Shown: piece by piece, positions 1 to 6,335 of the stretch
How positions within the stretch are numbered: the first letter of the stretch is position 1
Layout: each line of letters opens with the position of its first letter
DNA from: CAVURW01 sp963743595
Lineage (GTDB): Bacteria; Verrucomicrobiota; Verrucomicrobiia; Methylacidiphilales; UBA1321
Assembly: GCA_963743595.1 (NCBI GenBank)
Contig: CAVURW010000264.1
Location: 1 to 8,642 of the forward strand
Direction: 5' to 3'
Length of the DNA: 8,642 bases
The notes under the pieces: generated by a model
What the model was told of the DNA's origin: nothing
What the model saw: only the letters and a program-made list of their open reading frames with translations
The model's database searches: none
Position numbers and translations under genes: made by a program

Positions 1-2
1 AC

Positions 3-3000
3 CCGACAGCTCCCACGTTCAACACGGCCCACCTTCCTCCGGGTTATTCTTTGGTAAATTCGGGGTTAAGTTCGTATAATACTTATCTATGGGACCGTCG
101 TGAGTACGCCGCTCACAATCCAATTCAGTATACTGATGCTGAAATCACTCACTGGCAACTGGGGCTTAATGGCCTGGGCCAACTTCCTTCGAGTACGAAG
201 CGCCCCTTAGAAAATCGTGTCTGGTATGTTTATAACAACCAGACAACGCCAGAATATATCGATAATTCGGTTCCTGGTAGGGTCATCGCAACAGGGCGCG
301 TCTTGGACAATGGTTCAACTCAAGCTACTTACTCCTCGTATAACAATATGGGGAATCTAACCCAGTCGATTGATCCTCTGGGCCGGACCACGAATTTGAC
401 CTATGACCCAACCGGAATCGATTTGTTAAGCATGGCGCAAAACAACGGCTCAGGTGCCGATCTCCTAGCGACGTTTCAATACACAAACTCCACCCAGACG
501 ACCAGTATCCATTTACCCGTTTCCGCTTCAGATGCATCGGGGCAAACCACAACCTTAACCTATAACGCGTATAGGCAGGTTCTGACTGCCACGGACGCTA
601 AGAACGAAACCACTTCATTTTCCTATACTGGACCGTCTGGAACAGGGGCGGGAAGCTATTTAACGACGATTACTCGACCCGCAACAGGGGCAACAACTCA
701 GTTCACTTACGATACGGTGGGCCGAGTCGCAACAACCACCGATAGCGAGGGTTACGTCTTATCGTTTGCGTATGATAATCTGGATCGATTAACAACGGTC
801 ACTTATCCCGATTCTTCAACCTCTCAGACGGTTTATCGTTTCTTAGATATCGTTAAAGCAATTGATCGTCAAAATCGAGCAACAGTCACACAGTACGACG
901 CTATTCGGGAACCGATCCAAGTAACGGATGCCCTGAGTCGCGTAACCCAATACGCGTGGTGCACGTGTGGTGGACTTGCCGCAATTACCGATGCAAACAA
1001 CAACGTTACCCAGTGGAATCAGGGCCGACCCATGGCTAAGGTTTTTGCGGATAATTCTCGAATCACTTACACGTATGAAACTACGACGAGTCGTTTACAT
1101 CAAACACAGGACGCTATGGGAAGCATGTCCACTTATACCTATTACACGGACAATACTCTTGCTGGAGTGGCCTACAATCCTGGTCCTGGTGTGGCTGCCA
1201 CCCCGAACGTGAGTTTTACCTACGATCCAAATTATTCCCGAATTTTAACGACGACGGATGGAGTAGGCACAACCACGTACAATTACAATCCCGTTCCGAC
1301 TACGCTTCCAACAACAGGAGCGAATCTGCTGGGCTCGATAGTAATGCCCATAGGGATTGGAAACGGCTCTAATCCAGTGGGAACCAGCACGATAGCCTTC
1401 ACCTATGATCAACTCGGGCGTGTAACAAATCGAACAATTGATGGAGCAACCAATAACAGTGTTTCGACGACGTATGATTCCTTGAGTCGGATCACGAACG
1501 TCACCAATCCTTTAGGGACATTTGCTTACACTTACATTGATACCACGAATCGACTCCAAACGCTGACCTACCCTTCCAGCACAGGCATTGTTTCGACTTT
1601 GAATTACTATCCGAATACCTCCACTTCAGGACCTGGCAACGGGGATCAACGCTTACAGCAGATCAGTAATACGGTCGGAGCGAATGTCCTTTCGCAGTTC
1701 AGTTACACCTACAATCCTGTCGGAACAATTGCGACGTGGAAGCAACAGGCTGATTCAAAGACTGCAGACCAGTTAACATTAACTTATGACCAGGTAGATC
1801 AGCTGGTGAATGCAGTCAACACAAACACATCCACTCAGGCCGTCGTCAATAGCAATGCTTTTCAATACGATTTAATGGGCAATCGTCTGGCCGAACAAAC
1901 TCAATCCGGTGGGAATGTTGGACGATTTAATAACCTAAATCAACTCACAGCTTACGGAAATGCTCCTACAAATCAACAGGTCACCGGAGCCACGAGCATT
2001 CCAGTCACCAGTGCCACCGTAAATTCGATTCCTGCGACGATTACAAATGGCACGAATTTCACGGCTAATGTACCTGTTCCCCAAGGGACAAATTTCGTGA
2101 CGATCCAGGCGCAGAATAATTCTGGAGTACAAGCCAATCAAAAAGTTCAGATCCTCACACCGGGAGGCGCGGCACCAACACCTCTTGGCTATGACCTCAA
2201 CGGCAATGCTGCGAATGACGAAGCAGGCCGAGTCTTCACTTTCGATGCTTTGAATCGGCTGGTTACCATTACCTATCCAAATGGAGCGACCAGCAATTTC
2301 GCCTACAATGGGTCGTCACATAGAATAGCGATTGTTGAGAAAGATTCCTTAGGCGATGTTACCAGTACGAAGCTTCAGTTGTGGGGTGGTAATTCCCTGC
2401 TAGAAGAGCGCGATGCAACTAATACGGTTCAAAAGCGGTTCTATCCCCAAGGCGAACAAGATAGCGGAACCTCTTACTACTACACCGTGGATCATCTTGG
2501 GTCTGTTAGAGAAATGGTTTCTGCATCCGGTGCAACCGTGTGCCGCCTCAGCTATGATGTCTACGGAAGAACAACCGTATTGTCTGGAACAATGCTCCCC
2601 ACGTTTGAATGGGCGGGTTATTACAACCACCAACCGAGCGGCTTGGATCTCACCGTCTATCGTGCGTTTGACCCGAATACGGATCGCTGGCTCTCAAGAG
2701 ACCCTATCAGTGAACGTGGAGGCGTTAACCTATTTGAATATTGTGGCAATAGTCCAATAGATTGCATCGATCCATCAGGATTATTGCTGGCTGGTTGGCA
2801 AGTTGGTGCAGGCGCCGAAGCTGGAGTCAGTGTCGCTGGCGGGGCTGTTACTGGCCAAGCAGGCTGGGGAGCTGGCGTCTCAACTAATTTTGCGGGAGCG
2901 CCCACTGGGGGTTGGGGTACTTCTTCAGCTGGAGGTTTTATTTCGGCTGGAGGATATGCAGGCTGGTCCAATCATCCAAAGGTTCAGTACCCCTCTGGTA

Positions 3001-3299
3001 CCGGTCAGCCGCAATTCACTCTTGGTGCATCAGCAGGAATAGGTCAAAGGCCTTGGTTTAGTAATGCGAACAAAATCTCTGATCTAGCTGGTCCTTTCTG
3101 GCAATTCAACCTTAATAATCCAATTCTTAGCATATCGGTTGCAATTGACCCATGTTCAACCCGAGATGATAATGGTAATTTTAAGTATAATCCGCTGCTC
3201 TGGACCTGGATGATGTCGACAAGTCCTTTAACAAGGGGAGAAGGATTATCTATTTCGGCTTATGCGACTAATACTTTCAAGACCCTAACTTTTTGGTAA
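3..3299 (+). CDS. RHS/YD-repeat protein, 5' end outside the window
   Basis: The frame is open from the window edge, so the TTG at 51 is an ordinary internal codon and the real start lies upstream. Tyr-Asp repeats recur throughout, for example FTYDTVGRV near 702, TYDSLSRIT near 1468 and FQYDLMGNRLAE near 1860. A WCTCGGL motif at 957-977 sits between repeats. About 1975-2160 encodes a Val/Thr/Asn-rich segment (VTVNSIPATI-like pattern, then VPQGTNFVTIQA) that looks like the beta-sandwich insert common in RHS proteins. The RHS-associated core runs from about 2476 (YYYTVDHLGSVREM) through RDPISERGGVNLFEYCGNSP to DPSGL at 2769-2783. In characterised relatives the repeats form a shell around a C-terminal toxin or effector, and the core ends at the shell-tip boundary. 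The final 171 residues are a Gly/Ala-rich tip ending in a Ser/Thr-rich stretch; I recognise no nuclease or other toxin motif in it. Secretion cannot be judged without the N-terminus. The family is certain; the function of this copy is unknown. Confidence 0.95.
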   Translation, partial: PTAPTFNTAHLPPGYSLVNSGLSSYNTYLWDRREYAAHNPIQYTDAEITHWQLGLNGLGQLPSSTKRPLENRVWYVYNNQTTPEYIDNSVPGRVIATGRVLDNGSTQATYSSYNNMGNLTQSIDPLGRTTNLTYDPTGIDLLSMAQNNGSGADLLATFQYTNSTQTTSIHLPVSASDASGQTTTLTYNAYRQVLTATDAKNETTSFSYTGPSGTGAGSYLTTITRPATGATTQFTYDTVGRVATTTDSEGYVLSFAYDNLDRLTTVTYPDSSTSQTVYRFLDIVKAIDRQNRATVTQYDAIREPIQVTDALSRVTQYAWCTCGGLAAITDANNNVTQWNQGRPMAKVFADNSRITYTYETTTSRLHQTQDAMGSMSTYTYYTDNTLAGVAYNPGPGVAATPNVSFTYDPNYSRILTTTDGVGTTTYNYNPVPTTLPTTGANLLGSIVMPIGIGNGSNPVGTSTIAFTYDQLGRVTNRTIDGATNNSVSTTYDSLSRITNVTNPLGTFAYTYIDTTNRLQTLTYPSSTGIVSTLNYYPNTSTSGPGNGDQRLQQISNTVGANVLSQFSYTYNPVGTIATWKQQADSKTADQLTLTYDQVDQLVNAVNTNTSTQAVVNSNAFQYDLMGNRLAEQTQSGGNVGRFNNLNQLTAYGNAPTNQQVTGATSIPVTSATVNSIPATITNGTNFTANVPVPQGTNFVTIQAQNNSGVQANQKVQILTPGGAAPTPLGYDLNGNAANDEAGRVFTFDALNRLVTITYPNGATSNFAYNGSSHRIAIVEKDSLGDVTSTKLQLWGGNSLLEERDATNTVQKRFYPQGEQDSGTSYYYTVDHLGSVREMVSASGATVCRLSYDVYGRTTVLSGTMLPTFEWAGYYNHQPSGLDLTVYRAFDPNTDRWLSRDPISERGGVNLFEYCGNSPIDCIDPSGLLLAGWQVGAGAEAGVSVAGGAVTGQAGWGAGVSTNFAGAPTGGWGTSSAGGFISAGGYAGWSNHPKVQYPSGTGQPQFTLGASAGIGQRPWFSNANKISDLAGPFWQFNLNNPILSISVAIDPCSTRDDNGNFKYNPLLWTWMMSTSPLTRGEGLSISAYATNTFKTLTFW

Positions 3300-3301
3300 A
3301 G

Positions 3302-3523
3302 ATGCTTACCAAATTTAGAACTGCTCCCTCTAGTTTAATAAGTGCTGCAACGCTCATGGTTTTTGTAGTATCAGTATGCAGTTACGTCGTATCCCTTTCT
3401 TTTTTATGGCATTATTCTAAGTTGAGAGTTGCTGAAACCACTGCTACGGTTGTCGATTACGAATCTCATAACACAGAAGAATTGTCTATAGCCTTAGTGG
3501 AGAGATGCTTAAAGATCGCATGA
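3302..3523 (+). CDS. Small membrane protein, N-terminal half (DUF3592-like, apparent frameshift)
   Basis: This ORF starts at ATG 3302, two bases after the RHS stop, with no clear Shine-Dalgarno site, so translation may be coupled to the RHS gene. A TTG at 3293 overlapping the RHS end is a weaker alternative start. Residues about 10-36 are one hydrophobic segment (SLISAATLMVFVVSV onward), followed by a short basic stretch and TATVVDYESHN. That order (N-terminal membrane helix, then a TATVVD-type strand) resembles DUF3592 proteins. The reading then drifts into unrelated sequence and stops at 3523. The matching second half lies in another frame at about 3481-3744, so this is probably the front of a broken gene. 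The base composition looks more AT-rich than the RHS body. The position behind an RHS tip would suit an immunity or accessory protein, which is inference only. Confidence 0.5.
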   Translation: MLTKFRTAPSSLISAATLMVFVVSVCSYVVSLSFLWHYSKLRVAETTATVVDYESHNTEELSIALVERCLKIA

Positions 3524-3744
3524 ATTGTGGGGATCTTGCCAGACCGATTGGCTCATCGTTCCCTATATTAGTAGATTTGGATTCCCATCAGATATATGGG
3601 TACCCGCTAGCCATTGATCAAACTATAATAGAAGGCATTGGTATTGGAGCAACTGCCTCTTTTTTTTGTTCAGGTTTAGCCGCCTTTTTTCTTATGAGAC
3701 GTAGCGTAGATCTGAGACCTGAAACGTTGATCGTTGATAGGTGA
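3505..3744 (+). CDS. Small membrane protein, C-terminal half (DUF3592-like)
   Basis: This frame is open from 3472 to the TGA at 3742; 3505 is only the first ATG. Read from 3481 it gives IVYSLSGEMLKDRMNCGD, then GSSFPILVDLDSH, YPLAID and a hydrophobic helix (GIGIGATASFFCSGLAAFFL) ending in basic RR. A strand with an SGE turn, a G-x-x-[FV]-P-[IV]-L-V-D strand and a terminal membrane helix is how DUF3592-type proteins end. Joined to the upstream half, it would give one protein of about 147 residues with two membrane passes and a soluble domain between them. Moving from the first frame to this one needs one lost base (or two gained) at about 3479-3482. If translated alone from 3505, it would lack the first helix. 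Confidence that it continues the preceding ORF is moderate; the family name is tentative. Confidence 0.45.
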   Translation: MLKDRMNCGDLARPIGSSFPILVDLDSHQIYGYPLAIDQTIIEGIGIGATASFFCSGLAAFFLMRRSVDLRPETLIVDR

Positions 3745-3776
3745 CAATCCCCGCCCGGTCACGGGAAGCGACCTCC

Positions 3777-3953
3777 TCAAAAAGCGGCCAAAACCCTTTC
3801 ACCTCCTCGGCAGGACCATCTCGTTATTCGCTCGTATTATTTTCTCAAAAGGTGTCAAAAAGCGTCTTGACGGAAGAGAAACGGCGCAGGTGGCGAAAAG
3901 TTGTCAAAAGGCGTCAAGAAGTAAGAAGTAGCCGAATCACTTCAAGAAGCGTC
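3777..3953 (+). repeat. Degenerate direct repeats, consensus TCAAAAAGCGTC
   Basis: Four copies lie in one orientation: TCAAAAAGCGGC (3777-3788), TCAAAAAGCGTC (3855-3866), TCAAAAGGCGTC (3904-3915) and TCAAGAAGCGTC (3942-3953). Copies two and three share 13 of 14 bases when extended to TGTCAAAA[A/G]GCGTC. Start-to-start spacings are 78, 49 and 38 bases, so they are not phased on one helical face in a simple way. They could be protein-binding sites or the remains of a tandem repeat. The local A-richness makes some chance matching likely. Confidence 0.45.
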
Positions 3954-4128
3954 CATATGGCTTCAGAAAGCTTCATGGGAATCTGAGTTAATACCTAAAA
4001 TTAGAGCCACAAGCAGACTGTCCCGAGTGATTCCCGATTATCGATCCCAGCCGCTTGGCCAGGTTTCCCGACCACTTTCCCAGCGTCCGATCTTTCTGGG
4101 AATAGTAATCGCCCACTTGAAGATGCGT

Positions 4129-4221
4129 GTTCGGATTCCACTCGATAGCTTTCGTGAAATCTTTTACGGCATCCTTCGGGTCGTTGGCTCTGGCTCTCAA
4201 CCGAGCCCCACCAACATAGAT
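4129..4221 (-). pseudogene. Decayed TPR-repeat fragment
   Basis: Read on the minus strand from 4221 to 4129, the frame encodes 31 residues containing ARLRARANDPKDAVKDFTKA followed by IEWNPN. The Ala, Phe, Ala and Pro residues fall at the relative spacing of canonical TPR positions 20, 24, 27 and 32, and DFTKAIEWNPN is a typical end of a TPR unit. Upstream in the same frame a stop codon follows after a few codons, and downstream the sequence stops looking like TPR. No start codon, ribosome site or second repeat is evident. I read it as a leftover of a longer TPR protein. One short unit is also within reach of chance, so confidence is limited. Confidence 0.35.
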
Positions 4222-4378
4222 GGATCGTTTTTCGACTCCTCGTCAACCTGGACGTACAGATTTCCGGCTCCGGCTTTCGTTTAGCAGTCTTTATTTGGTA
4301 CACGGGCCCATCGGCAGGGTCTTCAGTCACTCTAGCAAATCAATGTTGCCCAGTGAACGTGTGAAAAATCCACCACGT

Positions 4379-4406
4379 TTGACAGGTGCCACCGGTGGCC
4401 TAACCC
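4379..4406 (+). promoter_or_regulatory. Possible promoter with an embedded palindrome ahead of the 356-aa gene
   Basis: A perfect TTGACA is present at 4379-4384. The best -10 at a spacing of 16 is TAACCC (4401-4406), which is weak. Between the two boxes lies a perfect 12-bp palindrome, GCCACCGGTGGC (4388-4399), placed where an operator could block RNA polymerase. Transcription from here would begin about 25 bases before the ATG at 4437. If the host is a phylum with non-standard promoter boxes, the assignment is weaker still. Confidence 0.2.
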
Positions 4407-4436
4407 ATTTTCGAGGCTGGGTGTTTTACTACACGC

Positions 4437-5507
4437 ATGGATAACACATTATTCGAAAAGGAAGAGCAAAGTTACAACAAAGCAGTCGATTCGATTGTTG
4501 AAGCCCTTGAGGTCGACCGACTGATTCAGAATGCCGAAGAGCGCTCCGCTAGAGAAATGGCGGAGAGGCGTCGGATTCAGGAGGAACAGGCTTTCATCAG
4601 CACCCAGGAACGGGAGGCGATGAACGAGCGTTACCGCCAAAACCTGGCGGAGCAAATCCGGCTTCAGCAAGAGCGGCGGGAGATTCTGGAACGACTCGCC
4701 CAGGAGGTGAAGGAGTACGAGGAGCACTACAAAGAGGCCCAGAAGGAACCGGAGCCTTCCGTAAGTCTCCGGGAGAACAAAGAGTTATTGGATGAAGGCG
4801 TCCGACAAACGATGATGGATGTCAGCGCGATTCGGAAAGCCAATCTGGAGGCACTGATCGAAAACAATCCGGCTTGGAAGCGATTTGTTGCTCCCGAGAG
4901 CTACGTTCAGGACGAGGTTTTTAACCAAAGGCTCGCGTTAGAGGGTCGACTCCTGGCAAACCATTACGAGGATCGAGACATTACCCCCGACTTAGCGAAG
5001 CCGATTGACGGAGCAGGGCGAGGGTTCCAAGCGGCGCTTCGGGAGTTGAACGATCCGCAGAAAGTCGTTCGAGTGTCCAGTTTCGCGCTTGATGTCGAAG
5101 GAACATACGATCCAACGCTTCCCGTGAAGTCGGAATTTGATCTGGCTAAGGACTACCTAAACGCAAAAACTGCCGAAGAGAGGGACGAGATCGTCACTGG
5201 CGAATTGACGGGACCAGGGTTGCCGCTCCAATGGGCGCTATCCGAAGTGGATCTGAGCAAAAGGGACAAGGTGTGCATTGAAGCGCTAAAAGGATATGGA
5301 ATCGACACAACGGAGATCGAGAAGGACAAGGGGCTAGTGAAAGTGGTGGAGCCAAAAACACCTGAGCTGACCCCTCGGGAGAAGGAGTTGGCTTACGTTG
5401 CAACGCTTTCTATGACGATCCAGCCCCCATCGGTAACGCGAGAGAACAACCGAGCCGTTGATGTGGGTCTTGAGAAAAACAACTCCCGGACCATGGAGCG
5501 AGATTAA
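4437..5507 (+). CDS. Uncharacterised coiled-coil protein, 356 aa
   Basis: I do not recognise this family. The ATG at 4437 is the only standard start after the in-frame TAA at 4401, and no Shine-Dalgarno site precedes it. Residues about 1-105 are extremely rich in Glu, Arg, Gln and Lys with heptad-like spacing (for example RQNLAEQIRLQQERREILER), which predicts a long charged coiled coil. From about residue 115 the composition becomes that of a globular alpha-helical domain (DEGVRQTMMDVSAIRKANLE, then NNPAWKRFVAPESYV and RLLANHYEDRDITPD). A third part around 210-300 contains FALDVEGTYDPTLPVKSEFD and EVDLSKRDKVCIEALKGYGI. The last 50 residues are polar and probably disordered. It has no signal peptide or membrane helix, so it should be cytoplasmic. 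It is the first gene of a three-gene unit beside an attachment site. A structural or DNA-processing role in a mobile element is possible, but nothing in the sequence proves it. Confidence 0.85.
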   Translation: MDNTLFEKEEQSYNKAVDSIVEALEVDRLIQNAEERSAREMAERRRIQEEQAFISTQEREAMNERYRQNLAEQIRLQQERREILERLAQEVKEYEEHYKEAQKEPEPSVSLRENKELLDEGVRQTMMDVSAIRKANLEALIENNPAWKRFVAPESYVQDEVFNQRLALEGRLLANHYEDRDITPDLAKPIDGAGRGFQAALRELNDPQKVVRVSSFALDVEGTYDPTLPVKSEFDLAKDYLNAKTAEERDEIVTGELTGPGLPLQWALSEVDLSKRDKVCIEALKGYGIDTTEIEKDKGLVKVVEPKTPELTPREKELAYVATLSMTIQPPSVTRENNRAVDVGLEKNNSRTMERD

Positions 5508-5518
5508 CCGGACATCTT

Positions 5519-5875
5519 ATGCCAATTAATCCTGATCCATTTTATCTGGTGCGCCAAAACGCACCGAAACCGACTCTTACGCTTCCCGATTTCCTATCCA
5601 GTCTGCCCTTGGAATCCACGGGACCAAGCCGAGGCATACTGTTCGTTTCATCAAAGGAAGTAGTCTACAAGGAACTCGGCCAGATCGTCTCGGCTCGCAG
5701 TTCCGGGTTGGGAAGAAGCTTTGCATTCCGGTTCGCTGACTTCTCGGTGAACTTGGAAGGAGAACACCTGGTCCGGCTCTTCGAGCTGATTAACCAGGAA
5801 CGTCTGCGGACCATCGTGATCACATCGGTCGAGATCATCGAGCCGCAACCGGAAAAGAAAGGAGGTGACGTATGA
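5519..5875 (+). CDS. Uncharacterised 118-aa protein
   Basis: This gene starts at ATG 5519, eleven bases after the preceding stop, with only a weak GGA upstream, so it is probably translated from the shared message. The first 35 residues are Pro-rich and likely extended (NPDPFYLVRQNAPKP). Residues about 40-115 alternate strand and helix: GILFVSSKEVVYKELGQI, then FAFRFADFSVNLEGEHLVRL, a helix FELINQERL, and a strand RTIVITSVEII. The tail EPQPEKKGGDV is charged because it overlaps the purine-rich ribosome site of the next gene. No catalytic motif, metal ligand set, signal peptide or membrane helix is visible. I do not recognise the family. The ATGA overlap with the next gene suggests that the two products are made together and may act together. 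Confidence 0.75.
   Translation: MPINPDPFYLVRQNAPKPTLTLPDFLSSLPLESTGPSRGILFVSSKEVVYKELGQIVSARSSGLGRSFAFRFADFSVNLEGEHLVRLFELINQERLRTIVITSVEIIEPQPEKKGGDV
5858..5868 (+). promoter_or_regulatory. Strong Shine-Dalgarno site for the 68-aa gene
   Basis: AAAGGAGGTGA is a near-complete match to the anti-Shine-Dalgarno sequence, with GGAGG six bases before ATG 5872. It lies inside the end of the preceding gene. The two earlier genes of the operon have no comparable site, so the third gene is probably translated more efficiently than its neighbours. Confidence 0.85.
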
Positions 5876-6078
5876 AGTACAGTGATATTTGCCCTGCGCC
5901 CAAACTAATGGTGCGCCGGGAAACCATCAAAGCAATGGTTGAACATGGAGCTTTGGTTGAATTGTTAATCTCAAGCGGTCGACTGGCACCCGTGAAACCA
6001 GGAGAAGCGGTCGAGCTTTACTTGGTTTCGGATGTTAAAAAAGCGGTTGAAGCTTGGGCTCGGGAGGTTGTGAACTAG
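5872..6078 (+). CDS. Small probable winged-helix DNA-binding protein, candidate excisionase or regulator
   Basis: ATG 5872 overlaps the TGA of the 118-aa gene (ATGA) and has a very strong ribosome site, which fixes the start. The 68 residues run RRETIKAMVEHGALVELLIS, SGRLAPVK, a short strand pair VELYLVSD, and a closing helix VKKAVEAWAREVV. A helix, a helix ending in a G-x-[LI]-x-P turn, a beta wing and then D-[VL]-x-x-A is the layout of MerR/AlpA-like excisionase folds. That supports DNA binding, though similarity at this length is weak. It is the last gene before the terminator and the tRNA-derived attachment block, about 180 bases away. Recombination directionality factors are often found there, so that role is plausible. 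An autoregulator of the operon is the main alternative. Confidence 0.7.
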   Translation: MKYSDICPAPKLMVRRETIKAMVEHGALVELLISSGRLAPVKPGEAVELYLVSDVKKAVEAWAREVVN

Positions 6079-6110
6079 AGCACGAGTCTAATTTCAGTTC
6101 AGAAAAACCG

Positions 6111-6146
6111 AGGCCTCTTGCTAACAAGCGAGAGGCCTTCTCCTTT
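6111..6146 (+). terminator. Rho-independent terminator closing the 4437-6078 operon
   Basis: AGGCCTCTTGC (6111-6121) pairs with GCGAGAGGCCT (6128-6138) to give an 11-bp stem with one T-G wobble and a TAACAA loop. The T-rich run TCTCCTTT follows. It begins 32 bases after the stop of the 68-aa gene. A run of A bases just upstream (about 6102-6106) could let it work on the other strand too, though no gene ends there from the right. Confidence 0.85.
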
Positions 6147-6219
6147 AGCAAATGATCTCCTCAAAAGCAGTGAGGTGACCTGACTGCAATCGGCGAATTC
6201 TCGGCTAGAATCACCAATA

Positions 6220-6242
6220 TTTGCTACGATGACTTTGCTACG
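6220..6242 (+). repeat. Direct repeat TTTGCTACG on the left side of the att core
   Basis: TTTGCTACG occurs at 6220-6228 and again, identically, at 6234-6242, 14 bases apart start to start and 13 bases before the tRNA-derived block. Paired short direct repeats flanking a crossover region are typical of arm sites for an integrase or excisionase. The assignment rests on position and exact repetition only. Confidence 0.45.
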
Positions 6243-6255
6243 TTCCATGGAGTTT

Positions 6256-6304
6256 CGCCTCAATGGCATTGAGGAGGTCAGGGGTTCGAATCCCCTTGGC
6301 TCCA
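6256..6304 (+). other. tRNA-Ala(GGC) 3' fragment, probable attachment-site core
   Basis: The block folds as the 3' part of a tRNA. The anticodon stem is CCTCA/TGAGG (6258-6262, 6270-6274) around ATGGCAT with GGC at 6265-6267. The variable loop is AGGTC. The T-stem is AGGGG/CCCCT around TTCGAAT. The 3' acceptor strand is TGGCTCC with discriminator A at 6304. The ATGGCAT loop and AGGTC variable loop are those of bacterial tRNA-Ala(GGC). No GGAGCCA-type acceptor half or D-arm lies upstream, so it is not a working tRNA gene; similarity stops at about 6256. A tRNA 3' end beside a tyrosine recombinase gene is the classic form of an att core, in which the element carries the tRNA tail to rebuild the host gene on integration. 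Whether it is attP, attL or attR cannot be settled here. Confidence 0.85.
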
Positions 6305-6335
6305 CTCCCTTCGGAAATGGTTTTCCCTAGGGAGT
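6304..6335 (+). other. Interrupted hairpin adjoining the att core
   Basis: ACTCCCT (6304-6310) pairs perfectly with AGGGAGT (6329-6335), and inside it GGAAA (6313-6317) pairs with TTTCC (6322-6326). This leaves a TC/CT internal bulge and a four-base loop. The outer arm begins on the discriminator base of the tRNA fragment. No T-run follows, so it is a poor terminator. It may be a terminator remnant of the original tRNA locus or a structural part of the recombination site. Confidence 0.5.

Larger units (their letters stand above)
3745..4436. other. Gene-poor stretch with degenerate repeats and gene debris
   Basis: No convincing intact gene lies in these 692 bases. The short open frames at 3734-3986 and 4027-4444 have low-complexity or unnatural residue content and no plausible ribosome binding site. 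The left part (3777-3953) holds a family of 12-nt repeats. The middle (about 4129-4221) has a minus-strand fragment resembling a TPR unit. The right end carries the likely upstream region of the next operon. The whole stretch looks like decayed sequence between two accessory modules. Confidence 0.6.

Noticed and set aside
51..53. TTG at 51 as the start of the RHS gene
   Set aside because: The same frame is open to the window edge, the upstream codons read naturally, and RHS proteins are much longer than this portion.
2657..2971. Minus-strand proline-rich ORF under the RHS tip
   Set aside because: It is the antisense shadow of the Gly/Ala-rich tip codons; the proline content follows directly from them.
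3777..3953. A CRISPR array
   Set aside because: The repeats are only about 12 bases, imperfect and unevenly spaced, with no cas gene in the window.
3734..3986. Two overlapping short plus-strand ORFs after the DUF3592-like gene
   Set aside because: Both are basic, low-complexity translations across the repeat region, without ribosome sites or recognisable domains.
4001..4330. Minus-strand 109-aa ORF
   Set aside because: It is in a different frame from the TPR-like fragment in the same place, and its composition does not look like a real protein.
6232..6304. A complete tRNA-Ala gene
   Set aside because: The 3' half folds well, but the 73 bases expected for a full tRNA lack the acceptor 5' strand and the D-arm, so only a fragment is present.
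6099..6305. Minus-strand ORF whose translation begins MEPRGFEPLTSSMPLRR
   Set aside because: This is the well-known artefact from translating the reverse strand of a tRNA 3' end. It also runs through the terminator and has no ribosome site.
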